Shown piece by piece: positions 53,844-64,000 of a stretch of DNA of 64,000 nucleotides. Source of the stretch: Selaginella moellendorffii (lineage: Eukaryota; Streptophyta; Lycopodiopsida; Selaginellales; Selaginellaceae); the NCBI RefSeq assembly GCF_000143415.4, contig NW_003314289.1, forward strand, positions 497,260 to 561,259. The letters run 5' to 3'. Within the stretch, counting starts at the first letter, position 1. Each line of letters opens with the position of its first letter. The notes beneath the pieces were generated by a model. The model saw only the letters and a list, made by a program, of their open reading frames with translations. It was not told the origin of the DNA and searched no databases. The position numbers and the translations under genes were made by a program.

Positions 53844-54386
53844 TTAAAGGGTATATTCAGCACTTACTGATGTAGTGTTCACCAATAGAATATTGTTTTC
53901 TACCATGAAATCATAATAGCTGTGTGTTTTTAATTCTTTTTTGATTTTCTTATACATCCACACGTGCACACCTTCCAAACCCACTCTTGGGCATTTGCGA
54001 CAATGCTCAATAAAATTTACCAAACCTATGCAACCATCTGTCTTGTTTAAATAAAAGTTGCATATAGGATATTGAAGATAATATGTATCTACATTAAGCT
54101 CCCTTGCCATATCTGAAGCAAGATCTTGAAGAAAATATTGACATCGCTCTTGAAGCATTGGAGGCAATTCAACTCTTTTAACAACATCATAAGGAAGGAG
54201 TTCTTGTTCAGTTGCACTTGAGGTCGCAAATGGAAGAGTCTCACAACAGCCCTCAAAATGAAAAAGAGGATTGTTACATAAAGGTGAAGGTGGATTATTG
54301 GTTGAGATTTGAGATGGAGGTGAAGACTCATATGAGAGGCCTCCGGGACCAAAAGTAAACTTCTTCCTAACCATTGCAACACACAA
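53844..54386 (-). CDS. Unrecognised C2HC-type small protein, 180 aa
   Basis: A single-exon intact frame. The N-terminal 75 residues are Ser/Pro/Asn-rich and disordered-looking. Then VVKRVELPPMLQERCQYFLQ, DTYYLQYPICNFYLNKTDGC, IEHCRKCPRVGLEGVH and WMYKKIKKELKTHSYYDFM follow. One finger Cys of the paralog (QCPIC) is Tyr here (QYPIC), so metal binding may differ. A tandem paralog lies 270 bp downstream. No homolog is recognised. A second Met (codon 5) is an equally possible start. Confidence 0.5.
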   Translation of the reverse strand: MCVAMVRKKFTFGPGGLSYESSPPSQISTNNPPSPLCNNPLFHFEGCCETLPFATSSATEQELLPYDVVKRVELPPMLQERCQYFLQDLASDMARELNVDTYYLQYPICNFYLNKTDGCIGLVNFIEHCRKCPRVGLEGVHVWMYKKIKKELKTHSYYDFMVENNILLVNTTSVSAEYTL

Positions 54387-54875
54387 GAAGAATTAAACTT
54401 CCCAGCAATAAGAATTCTTTGATTAATATACTATATTTCAATCTCGGGAATGATATTTTATTATGACATGACACTATATTGAATGATAATTGTTAGTCTT
54501 AGTAATTACAATCTACTATGAGAGACAAGTGGCTATAGGGTTTCAGAAGATAGAAACTAGCATATAATTAATATGTAGCCTTATTTTATATAGCTGGCCT
54601 GCTATATATAATAATGGCAAATACATATAGGCACGCGAGTATGCCTTTTTGCAAGATTACTTTTCAATCCCAAAATCATATATAGATTTAATTCTTTGAT
54701 TTTTCTTCATCATATATCTTTGTAAAGACAAAACATATCAAAAGGAATAAGATATATATAAAAAATTTACTTTTTTTTTTAATATTTTAGTGGATTACAA
54801 AAGCCATTGAAAGGTTTATAGAGTGGATTTATTAGTGCTTTCCATTGTGCTATTCATTTCTTCTTTTCTCTTGCT
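54387..54875. other. AT-rich, no gene seen
   Basis: AT-rich sequence upstream of the 180-aa gene, containing its presumed promoter. Nothing else recognised. Confidence 0.4.
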
Positions 54876-55061
54876 CTAGATTGTTGTTTCAGAAGTAACA
54901 GGAGCATTTTTATCAATAGTGACAATGGTCTCGACATTCCCGGATGGATAATAAGGACCAGACATGTAATATAGAGATTGTGGTAATGAAATAAAATTAA
55001 CATTCTCACATTTTTGTATGCTAGAACTACTTACAGATTTTTTGTCTTCCTTACTTCCCAT
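54876..55061 (-). CDS. Possible 61-aa small protein
   Basis: Frame MGSKEDKKSVSSSSIQKCEN, then VNFISLPQSLYYMSGPYYPS, ending TSETTI. It is polar at the start and follows a CAGAGATGGGAAG start context with AAACCCTAAAG-like sequence (as TTTAGGG complement) 15 bp upstream. It has no domain and shares strand with the two C2HC genes. It could be chance. Confidence 0.25.
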   Translation of the reverse strand: MGSKEDKKSVSSSSIQKCENVNFISLPQSLYYMSGPYYPSGNVETIVTIDKNAPVTSETTI

Positions 55062-56204
55062 CTCTGTAAACCCTAAAGAATGAACAAGTGAATCAGTGTT
55101 TCGAATTATTTATATATTTCTGGTCAATTATTGAAATGTTAAAATGTTGAAATGTACAATAGAAATTTTAGGTTCATTCGAACTTCAATATTCCCATTTT
55201 ATTTGGGATCAATAAAGCCCAAAAATTTCTAGGGGTTCAGACAAACTTCTAATTCTAGAAATTGTATAAATTACATTAGAAAGATTCAAAAAATAGAAAT
55301 TTCTCTGAACCATTGATACTTAAATTCATAAATTTCAAGTTCACCAAAGAATAACATTTTTCTGACTTAATATTTCCTTATAAGACTTATGGTTGACTAT
55401 GTTAATTGGCATTGACTTGAGCTGAATTGAGCTCAACTCATGAGCTCAACTCAACTTTGGACCATCCCTCGGTTTTTAGTGGAGCTATGATTAATGTGGC
55501 TAGTCCACTAAAGGACTCCAACTTACGAGAGATTGTGGGGAAAGATATGTTCACTACTATAATCCAGGGCTTGAGACTCGCATGAACTTCTCGGTTTGCT
55601 CCAGGAAATTCTAGTGCTCTTTTTAAATATGTTACTTGTTTTTTGACAGGTTTTGATGTCCCTGTGTTGAGACTACAAAAGAATAGACAACACTGATCTC
55701 TGAAGATGATGGTCCAGGGCTAGGTCAAATAGATTGGTATTGGAACCTTTTATCAGTTTTTAGTTGAGATTAGATTGGAAGGGCACTAAGGAAGAAAATC
55801 TTAAATTGTCAATTATTGGACATGGTGATAATAAAATTATGTGGTTTTCTTGCATTTTGTTGCTTTGATGTGGACACAGAAGCTTGTATACCCTATCATA
55901 ATAAAATAACAAAAATGCTTAAATTTTTTTGCAAACTCAATTCACCAGCTTTAGTTTCCTTAAATTAAGGCTTAAGTTTAATCTTAAATTTAATAGACTA
56001 TCACTCCTAGCTCTTATTCTAATTTTCTCTTGAGAGTTTAAAGACAAATCAGTATGATGGGTGAGGACAAGGCTCACCTTTTCACAGTTCACTAGTGTTG
56101 GAATTGTCAAAAGTTCGTCATCAAGCGAAAGAGAAACAATGAAATTATTAATAAATTAAAATTGGATTTGTGTTAAACAGTATGAGTATAAAGTCTACTG
56201 TGGT
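55062..56204. other. AT-rich intergenic, no gene seen
   Basis: No supported gene. GAGCTCAACTCATGAGCTCA at 55430-55450 is a short palindromic repeat echoed at 29570-29640. Confidence 0.4.
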
Positions 56205-56500
56205 AGTGGATATACCTAGAATATATTTGGATATTTTAGAATATTCTACCATCTAACGGTTCTTATTCATTTAGATTAATCTTATATTTATAATTTATAA
56301 ACATGTTTATAATTTATAAACTTTCTTAAAAAATTTCTAGTATATTCAATTTTATTATACCATCTAGAAATATTGTGTTTATAAATTACAAACATGCTTA
56401 TAATTATAACCTTTTATTTTGATGAATTGGACATAAGTAGGAATAACACTACTATTAATCAAACCAAACACTATATGCAACACGTAGCAAATTATTTTTA
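56205..56500 (-). mobile_element. AT-rich MITE-like element, copy C
   Basis: Inverted relative to copies A and B: AGATTAATCTTATATTTATA, AAACATGTTTATAATTTATA, GTAGGAATAACACTACTATT, ending ACACGTAGCAAATTATTTTT. The right end GTAGTGGATATACC matches copy B's GTATATCCACTACC. Confidence 0.5.
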
Positions 56501-56541
56501 TGGGTATGGGTTTTGATTCTCAATTATAGTGAATATACTTT

Positions 56542-57373
56542 TCAAAAAGTCATGCAGAAATGGTAGTGTGGGGCCAGACTTCTCAGAGAGCCTGCGGGCA
56601 AAACCTTACAAATGACTGTACAACCGAGTGAATCAGGGAATGAAGATGGCGAAATTCCATTCAAGAAAAGTCCAGTTGCAAGAGGCCCACTAAGTCCGGA
56701 CATGTTGATGAAGAACTGATTCCCCAAGCGAGAACTTGCATAAAGTAAAACGTTGAGGGACTGCCAAACATATACATTCAAAAGCGTTGAGAAAGCATGC
56801 TAGCTTATTTGCTGACAAATGGTGTGTTGTGAATCAATCCACTGTGATCCAATCATAAGATATACAGATTCATGAAGAAATACATACATTCATTCTCATG
56901 TGGTTCACCTTCCTCAAATTCAACAATGTTTGCTTGAGTACAATTCTCTGGTTCATGTCCGTGATAGACGGGCAATCCTTCACCTCGTGTCCAAGTCCAA
57001 CAGCGCTTTGGTCCAAACTTTTCCTTACATTGTTCAAACAAGGAGTCCATCATCAGTGTGCTTTCCACCACTATTTAATTGCTTGTGATGCTATTGTGAT
57101 GTTGTTGCTGCTGTCTTTATCCAAACTCTTGAGTACATGGACGCTTGTTCCTCATTCGCACATACATGGCTTCTGCATCAGGCTCAGAATGGACCCAGTT
57201 ACATTATTCCCCGCAATGTTGGATGATGATCCTCCAGCAGTAGCCACTATGGTTGTGTTCAAGGCTTTCTTCACAACCTCCTTTGTAGGACGAGCATCAA
57301 GGGATGAGAGATGTTTTGGTATACTTGAAATCTGACGATAGTATCACCATGATTTCTACCAAAGCAGACATAA
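56542..57373 (-). CDS. Unrecognised possible gene, divergent from YebC-type gene
   Basis: Conceptual pieces on the minus strand: MSALVEIMVILSSDFK (from 57373), EVVKKALNTTIVATAGGSSS, then SLFEQCKEKFGPKRCWTWTR and GLPVYHGHEPENCTQANIVE (57071-56853), and a piece at 56781-56542. Codon-like GC content and splice-like borders suggest a real or recently real gene sharing the telo-box promoter at 57.4 kb, but I could not join the pieces in phase and recognise no family. Confidence 0.3.
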
Positions 57374-57399
57374 TGCTTCCTGGACTTGAGAAAAAAAAA

Positions 57400-57434
57400 A
57401 CGTTCTCGATCTCTAGGGTTTTAGGGTTTTGCAG
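57400..57434. promoter_or_regulatory. Tandem telo-boxes at divergent promoter
   Basis: CTAGGGTTTTAGGGTTTTGC lies directly before the ATG at 57435 (two AAACCCTA copies on the complement). It serves the YebC-type gene and perhaps the minus-strand unit starting at 57373. Confidence 0.45.
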
Positions 57435-58583
57435 ATGAAGGCAGTTGTTGCTGCCTTGAGAGTACATCGCGGAAATGTTCGTCATGGCAGCACCGCAGGA
57501 AATGCGAGTTGTTTTCAGCGTCTATGGACCTCTGCTCCTCTGGAAATGGGAAGGCGAGCTTGCAAGATTGCGGACAGGAAGGTTAGCGTTTTCTTTCTCG
57601 TCTGAAGCTTCTAATGTAATCAACAGTGCTGCAGGCGGCACAGGGCTTGAAGAGAAACAAAGTTAATGCCAGGCTTGGCAAAGAGATAGCGCAAGCGTAT
57701 CGCATTTGTGATTTTTTCTCTCGCTTGTTGCTAATTGGATCGGTTTTTTCAGGGCGAGGGAAGGCGGGACAAACCTGTCATCGAATTTAACACTGGCAGC
57801 GCTAGTGCAGAAAGCGAAGGAGCTGCACGTCTCGAAAGATCTCATAGAACGCAACATTAAGAAAGCAAAAGACAAGGACCAGCAGGATTTCACGGAGATC
57901 ACATATGAGGTAACTCACATTGCGTTTTGTTTGCGCTTGCAAGAGAGTTTGAAACAATGCAGGCTTACGGCTTTGGTGGTGTTGGAATCGTGGTGGAAGT
58001 TCTCACGGACAACACGAACAGAGCTTCTTCTTTCGTTCGCGATGTTATAAAAAAGAGCCATGCCAAGATGGCTGCCTCTGGCTCGGTCCTCTTCAACTTC
58101 AAACGGGCTGGAGTCGTGGCTGTGAAAGGCAATGTGGATTCCGAAAGTCTTCTGGCTGCGGCGATGGACACTGGAGCTGAGGACATCGTGGAACCTGAAT
58201 TGGAGGATGATGAAAGCCCAGAGGAGAAGAAGTAAGCTATTTTCTTTGTAGAATTCTGTGTTTCTTTTTTTTTTTTTTTAATAAGGAACTTGGTTGATGT
58301 AAGGTACTTCAAGGTGATAACGATGATTTCGGGCGTGTCAAAGCTGGGCTCAAGGATGCGGGGTTCTCGATTGACATGGATAATTCGGGTCTAGAGCTTG
58401 TACCAACTGAGCTAGTGGAGGTATGAAAGAGATTTCCATGGATGTTTCTTTGGATTGATCCTTTTCTCCTCTCTTTTGATTTTACAGGTTGATGATGAAG
58501 CAATGGAAATGAATAGGGCTTTGATCGATAAACTACTGGAACTAGAAGATGTAGATGCAGTTTATTCAACTCAAAAGCCTTGA
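57435..58583 (+). CDS. YebC/TACO1-family protein, six exons, one frameshift
   Basis: Exons 57435-57581, 57635-57696, 57753-57909, 57963-58231, 58304-58420 and 58488-58583 give about 282 aa. Family marks: MGRRACKIADRKAAQGLKRN, TLAALVQKAKELHVSKDLIE, YGFGGVGIVVEVLTDNTNRA, MAASGSVLFNFKRAGVVAV and the end DDEAMEMNRALIDKLLELED. The extra N-terminus (MKAVVAALRVHRGNVRHGST) suggests mitochondrial or plastid import. Relatives act as translational activators in mitochondria or as bacterial transcription/translation regulators. One base is missing in exon 5 (about 58322: KYFKVIT, then DDFGRVKAGLKDAGF in another frame). The rest is intact, so a young null allele or a consensus error is possible. Confidence 0.85.
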
Positions 58584-58787
58584 CTGAATTATTGATTTGG
58601 CCTCCATGGAATTTAGCTGGACTCTCGCAATCAAATCGAGGTGCCATGCACCAGCAGTGATCCTCAGGAGCGTGTGATTAGAGATTATACATTTTCTCTC
58701 AAGAGTTTTTTTAAAGTGTGTATGACATACACAATAAATTTATTAAAACTTAGCAAGTTAAGCAATTAGTTTCTAGTATTATGAATT

Positions 58788-59646
58788 TTAATTAATCAAA
58801 CATGGATAAGATTTAGAATCCCATAAATCAATTACAGTAGGTTGACGAGTAGATAATACTTTACTTATTGATTGGTATAAAACTAAGTTACAATCATTTT
58901 GAACAATAAAATATATATTTAGAAAACAATTTAGACATTTTTTATTATTAGGAGACCAAACAATAAAACCATCCTCTGAATATAATCCTAATTTTCCATT
59001 ACTTTGTAGTCTTAATTTACAATTTTTACCATGGCCTGATGTTTTCGTAGACCATATTTTATATTTACCTATATATAAAACAAGATTACAACTATTATGT
59101 AAATATAAAATTACTTTCTTGTTTGGAGAAATCAAAAAATGCTCAGTGCTTAAATATTGGTAGGGCATATCAAAATAACCACCTACTAACATACTATTAA
59201 AAGCAAAACACTGATAATAATTTATATATTGAAGTTTGTTAGTTTGTGGTTGTGGAAATGGTCTATAATTATCAATTGAATACTCAAGAGCATATAGTCT
59301 TGTCATAATTGTAACAAAAGATGAGCCTGCATTAATTAATATATTTTGGTATAATGTAACTAAATTTTCTAATTCCCTTTTTATAATAGCTCCATTATCT
59401 ATATCACCTGCTGGATTTATAGAACATTCACCAAAAGTCTTACCCAGGAGTTATACTAAAAATCCAATAATTAACTGTAATAGTGTAATCACCATGATTT
59501 TCGTTTCTTATTTGAATTGTATTGGTTACAACTTGACCTCTGGGTATATCAATTAAGGGAATAGCTGAAATTATAGCTGAAATCCTTGTGATAAGATTTA
59601 TCATTTGGTTCCTTCTTAATACATTCAAAGCTCCAAAAGTTATCAT
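58788..59646 (-). pseudogene. GNA-type mannose-binding lectin with N-terminal domain, frameshifted
   Basis: The C-terminal half shows three GNA-fold units: LHNSCNLVLYIGKYKIWSTK, LRLQSNGKLGLYSEDGFIVW and VQNDCNLVLYQSISKVLSTR. The third keeps the Q-x-D-x-N-x-V/L-x-Y sugar site; the others are altered. An N-terminal domain (59646-59310: MINLITRISAIISAIPLIDI, GDYTITVNYWIFSITPG, then CSINPAGDIDNGAIIKRELE) is unrecognised. The two halves are joined in different frames at about 59440 (CCTGGGTAAGACT), one base out. Strong AT bias and lack of introns set it apart from its neighbours. The start is uncertain. Confidence 0.55.
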
Positions 59647-61104
59647 AGCTTTACTCTATATTAATCCACTAAAATTAATATGGACTTATACAGCGTCCTA
59701 GTTTAGTCCTAGCTTAAATTTTATTTTTTGTATGGTTTTTGTCTTGGCACTTGCTTTTCTCTTTAAAAATTATTAACTTCCTTGAGATCACCTATTAAAG
59801 CATAAAGACACAACTTCATTGTTGCTAAGAATATTCTTGTGAAATGAATTAAAATTGATTATATTTTGTTATTATAGCTATATATTAATTATATAATAAT
59901 TATTCTATGTGAGGGCCAAGTGTACGGCTACGATGCCATATACTAATATTAGCATAGTGGGATTTTGGTAGCCGTCAAATTGGTTTCAATCCCATCCACT
60001 CGCTCTTGTATATAAGCTAAGGTTTTTGGGCTAATTGATATGCACATTTTTTGTATTCTTTTTCCATATTCCAAGCACTCACATCTATACCTTATATAAT
60101 AGCTATAAAATACCAATGTTATTATAACTATAGAAAATTATATCTCAGTCCACAAATATAAAAGTACTAAGTTTTCTTCTTCTCTCTTATCTTTTTTGTT
60201 TCTCTCTTCTTCTTATGTATGATCATTAACAAGTTTTGACATGAAAACTAACTTCTCCTTAACATGCATGTTATAATGCTTTAGATGTGTCTCCATAACC
60301 TTCATGTAGGGTATATCAATCAAGAATTTTCTTCATGATAACACACTAAAACCATTATATGATGTTGGATCACAATAGTCCAAAGGCACTACGACCATTG
60401 CATCAAGCAACAACTAAGGAAACCTTTGTGTCAGTGAAGAAGTGAAGGATATAACTACCCTCACAACAAAAGCATTGCATAACCATGTCTATCAAAGCTT
60501 TTAGCTTTTGAAAAAAAACCACTTTTCCCCTTCCATTTTCTTGCAGAATAATAGTAGCTTTAATCTACATCAAAAAATTAATTACTAACTGGAAAACACT
60601 AAACATATTTGTTTCTTGCTTCTAAAACCCTAGCCTTTTCTTGACTCTGATATATTATCTTTAAGTAGGGCAAAGTGAGCTTCAAAAAATGCCTTTACCA
60701 TCTTAATTGTCTACAATGTTGCCCCAAAAACTAAACACAATTTAAAAGTTCTACAAAATTCATTTGCAATACTAACATCAAAATAAAATTCCTCTTGAGT
60801 AACAATTTCAATATCAACATTTTTCTTCTTCAATCTCTCCAAGTCTTTATTGATGTCATACTAAGAAACTTGAAATGAATGCTTTAGCAAATTTAAGTAC
60901 CTTGAATAAGATGTGCATGTAGACATATCAAGAGAACTTGATATAACTATTATGCTTCCTAAATTGGTTTTTCTTGACTACTATCATGTTAAGTTGGACT
61001 TGTTCCTCATCTATAAGCTTGTTTATAATCTTGTTAGCATCTATTTAGAGAATTATGACAACAAAGAATATAGAGAAGAAATGGGTGTACCTATTATTGA
61101 AGTT
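59647..61104. other. AT-rich intergenic, no gene seen
   Basis: No recognised gene or repeat. A 66-codon frame at 60913 lacks support. Confidence 0.45.
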
Positions 61105-61545
61105 TATGCCTAGTGACCTCTTGGGAAGTTTAAATTCAGAAGTTTACATTTTTTATCAGAGAAGTCTCGGGTCTGACTCTGTTGGTTAGCTAGGGGAATC
61201 ACATCACATGTTAATTGACATCTAATAGGTCCAATTTGCTCTCGACTAAGCTCAACCTCAGGGGTAGGGTGTCAAGAGAGCAAAGTTCTCGGGAGAGCTG
61301 TGGCTCTTAACTTCCATTCATAAGGGTGTGAACTTGCAAGGAAGCGTGGTGGATTATAAACAACCAAAGAGAACGACTTTAGAAACAATCCATTCAAATA
61401 TAGAGGGAAAGAGTCTATGAACAAGAGTGCATCCCCTTTTTCAATTGGTTAAGGATCTTGGGATATTTGGGATTAAGCATCTTTGGGTTTGAATAATACT
61501 GGACTGGGTGACGGTGACATCTCGGGAAATCCAAATTAAAAATCA
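61105..61545 (+). mobile_element. Cassandra-type TRIM remnant
   Basis: An LTR 3' end (GTGACCTCTTGGGAAGT to AAGTTTACA, 61113-61148) is followed by a PBS-like TTTATCAGAGA (tRNA-iMet type), about 180 bp of internal sequence, and a second LTR from about 61327 (TGTGAACTTGC). This carries AAATATAGAGGGAAAGAGTC and 5S-like GATTAAGCATCTTTGGG with CTGGGTGAC...CTCGGGAAATCC (61472-61532). A GGTGAC hexamer is duplicated within the 5S C-box region. The layout equals that of the solo LTR at 33061. Confidence 0.7.
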
Positions 61546-61779
61546 TTAAGTGGATGAAGAATTTATGCATGAAGAGGATTTTAGTAAAGAGATCTTTAAA
61601 CATGAAAATGGGGGTGAGGTTCTATTGTCCAAGTGTTGTAGCAAATTTGGGATAACTTCCATTTGGAACTTTGAAGAACAATTGAAATCCATCAAAGCCA
61701 TCATCTTCCTCTTCTTGTTATAACCACTTTTCTTTGTGTAACCTAACTCTCCAAATGATCAAGGCTATCAACTTTCTAT

Positions 61780-61990
61780 TTTATATGTTATATAAGCTTT
61801 TGAATTCAAACTTTCTAAGAGGTCATTTAGCTCAATATTATTTAAACCTCAATTATCCCATAACCCTTAATTGATTAAAAAATTGGGTGCACTCTTGTTT
61901 ATGGGCTTTTGCCCTTTATATTTAAACCTCAATAAACCATCTTTTAAGTTTTTCTCTTTAGTTATTTACAATCCCCCACATTTCTCTCCA
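61780..61990 (-). mobile_element. Degenerate Cassandra-type LTR, inverted
   Basis: On the complement: ATAAAGGGCAAAAGCCCATA, AACAAGAGTGCACCCAA, then a decayed 5S-like stretch (TTGAGCTAAATGACCTCTTA). Same order as 33125-33290 but with many C-to-T changes. Confidence 0.6.
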
Positions 61991-62084
61991 AGTTCACATC
62001 TTTGAGCAAAATGGATTGCTAGATATCAATCTTAATATAAGGTGTGATTCACTAACCAATGAATTAACCCAACTCAAAAATATT

Positions 62085-62200
62085 TAACTGCAAAATTTTT
62101 CATTTATTAAAAAAGAGGGTGCACTTTTATTTATGGGCCCTTTCCCTTTATATTTTACCCTAATAGACTATCTCTCAAATTATTCTTTTTTGATTATTTA
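62085..62200 (-). mobile_element. Partial Cassandra-type LTR, inverted
   Basis: AAAGAGGGTGCACTTTTATT followed by TATGGGCCCTTTCCCTTTAT is the complement of the conserved mid-LTR block of the solo LTR at 33150-33190. The 5S part is not recognisable here. Confidence 0.5.
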
Positions 62201-64000
62201 TATGTTGTTCCTTTTTTTTCCTCAAATTTATCTCTAGGTAGTTTAGGATTCTTGATCCACTCAGGATGTTTAATTTGCTCAGCTTGATAAAGTTTGAGAA
62301 AGGTTTTCTCACCTATACTATGCCTATGTTTCTTATGGCATTGATAGCAATATTCTCAATAAATATTACCTTGTTACATGTGTTTTAGCAAGTTGGCAAA
62401 GTCTAAAAAGTGCAAGTATAAAACTAAAAAAAATGAGGATCAGTAACTAGACCACTTGACAAATTATAGTGGCTAAACTTGTCACCTAAGCTTCTGCAAA
62501 AGTAGCTATGGTGCCATATACTTTCATAGAGCAGCTCAAGCTAGCCAAACTCATCACCATCTAAACTACTGCAAGGAAGACATAAAGTAACTCCCCCTCA
62601 ATGGCAACTTTGATTGCAATATTTGGTTGTAACTCGAGCTACCATAAGGGGAGCCATAGCACTATTCCCCTTGATGTGGCAGGTTGGGCTGGCTAGATAA
62701 GCTTGGCTATGGTCTAAGCTGCTACATAAGAGCCCATGGCACTACTACATAAGAGCCCATGGCACTACTCCCCTCACATGGCAACTCAAGTAGTAGCCAA
62801 ATCTTGTAATTGAGGTTGCTACAAGAATTGCCATAGTGTCATTGGAGCACCATAGTGGATTTAAATTGCCTATCTCTTGCAGCCCACATTGCTATATACT
62901 AACCCAATTTTAGTACATGCATCAGCTCTAAAAACCATTAAGCCTTAAATCATTTTTTTTATAAAAATTTAAAATTACAACTCTAAGAGTTTACTATCAT
63001 TAATGACTTAAATTTTCTTGTAAGGTTTTTTTATTTTCCCTAGTTTTAGATATGGTTGAAAATCCAATAGCAATGATGTTATGATGGAGATAGTAAGATA
63101 TCAAAGGAAAGAATTGTCACTAGAAATGGAGTCATTGGTAGAATCTTTATATGTTTTCTTTGGGATTCAACCTAGAATGCTGTAAAGAGTTTAAGGTATG
63201 GGGTCACTTTGGGTTACTATGATGGAGATCTTTTAAAAACATTTTGCATTAAATTTAATTGTAAGAATAGAGTTTTAGCTACATGAGTTTATGGTAGATT
63301 CGAGTGATACATCAATCCGGAGTAAAAAGGTTTTTCTTCAACAGCAAATATAAAAAGAGTTATATGCATCCTTAACAATAGCAAATTCTTCAATGGTAAG
63401 TTTAACAAAAGATGTAGATATAGAAGGACATATGGGTAGTTGATTTATGTTTGAGTTACTGAAGGCTAAACACTCTAATTCAAAGTATTAATATAGGAAA
63501 TTTTGTGGACTAATCAAAGTTTCTTGAAGACTATAATAGAGACTTAGATTTTAAACTTCCACCTTCTAAATTCTAAAAAGGGGATGCATTAGAATTAGAT
63601 TAAGTATGTTTAGGTGAAATTTATAGATTGAAGAGTTGATTATTTTGCTAGAAGAGTCTAAAGGAGTAGTTATGTTAGATTTCTTTAATGATTCAACTTA
63701 GACTACCCATACTATGACCAGTTTAAAAGTTTAATAGTAAATACTTTCATAGGGTAGTTTGGTTTTATGAAATATGACTTTTGTAAACAATTTCCATGAT
63801 ATGAAGGAGAATATAAAGCTCACATATTTTATGTTATCCTATATAATATATTGTTCACTAGAGTAATTATTCATATTGGTTAGCATAACCATCTAGTGGT
63901 GAATAGAACATGCTTAGAGTATTGATCAAGGCTACATCTATTATTTCCAAGGTAGTACATAAATCTCCAAGATCTCAACTTACAATTATAGCTATTAAGA
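62201..64000. other. AT-rich intergenic, no gene seen
   Basis: No supported gene to the window end. A 24-bp tandem duplication (ACATAAGAGCCCATGGCACT) lies at 62725-62772. Confidence 0.45.

Noticed and set aside
60913-61113. 66-codon frame before the Cassandra remnant
   Set aside because: AT-rich, no domain, runs into the LTR end; likely chance.

Overview
The window looks like nuclear DNA of a lycophyte, most probably Selaginella (inference, close to S. moellendorffii). Intact genes have many very short introns (about 45-110 nt) with clean GT-AG and some GC-AG borders. PLS-type PPR and LRR receptor genes lie among pseudogene copies, promoters carry AAACCCTA telo-boxes, and the rest is AT-rich DNA full of decaying plant transposable elements. 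There is no operon logic.

Left part (0-28 kb): a gene-bearing birth-and-death region. An SR/Lys-rich nuclear protein gene (minus) stands head-to-head with a broken PPR gene, followed by an unrecognised four-exon gene. The same order recurs at 7.5-12 kb, where the PPR gene is intact (826 aa), the SR-gene piece is a relic and the third gene is decaying. A secreted Cys-rich peptide gene (7.0 kb), a glucuronokinase gene (14.2-15.5 kb, one frameshift), an LRR receptor-like protein gene (17.2-19.4 kb, 5' lesions), an F-box gene (24.4-25.7 kb) and a 12-exon CDF metal transporter gene (25.9-28.1 kb) follow. Relics of the PPR, LRR, F-box and peptide genes lie between them. Ty3/gypsy remnants sit at 5.0-5.8 kb and 20.5-23.0 kb; the latter carries a 306-bp tandem triplication inside reverse transcriptase.

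Middle (30-50 kb): nested mobile DNA. A MULE/SWIM-type transposase-like gene (37.2-30.2 kb, minus) is split exactly inside its SWIM zinc finger by a 5'-truncated Ty3/gypsy chromovirus bounded by a 12-bp direct repeat. That chromovirus itself holds a solo LTR carrying a 5S-rRNA-like promoter (Cassandra-type TRIM). Next come a hAT transposase pseudogene (38.6-40.8 kb), GC-rich and CCA-rich simple repeats, and a complete non-coding LTR element (LARD, 42,015-49,489) with a perfect 5-bp target duplication TAGTG, a PBS, 1.8/1.6-kb LTRs and a hexamer array that differs in length between the two LTRs.

Right part (49.5-64 kb): a decayed, intron-containing gene with a ParB-like motif followed by an N4/N6-type DNA methyltransferase fold (49.5-52.6 kb) is the most unusual gene here. 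Then come a pair of small C2HC-type proteins, an unrecognised gene head-to-head with a YebC/TACO1-family gene (57.4-58.6 kb, one frameshift), a GNA-type lectin pseudogene, and AT-rich DNA with more Cassandra-like 5S-bearing TRIM copies (61.1-62.2 kb).

All exon borders were placed by eye from splice signals and reading-frame phase; no database search was possible.
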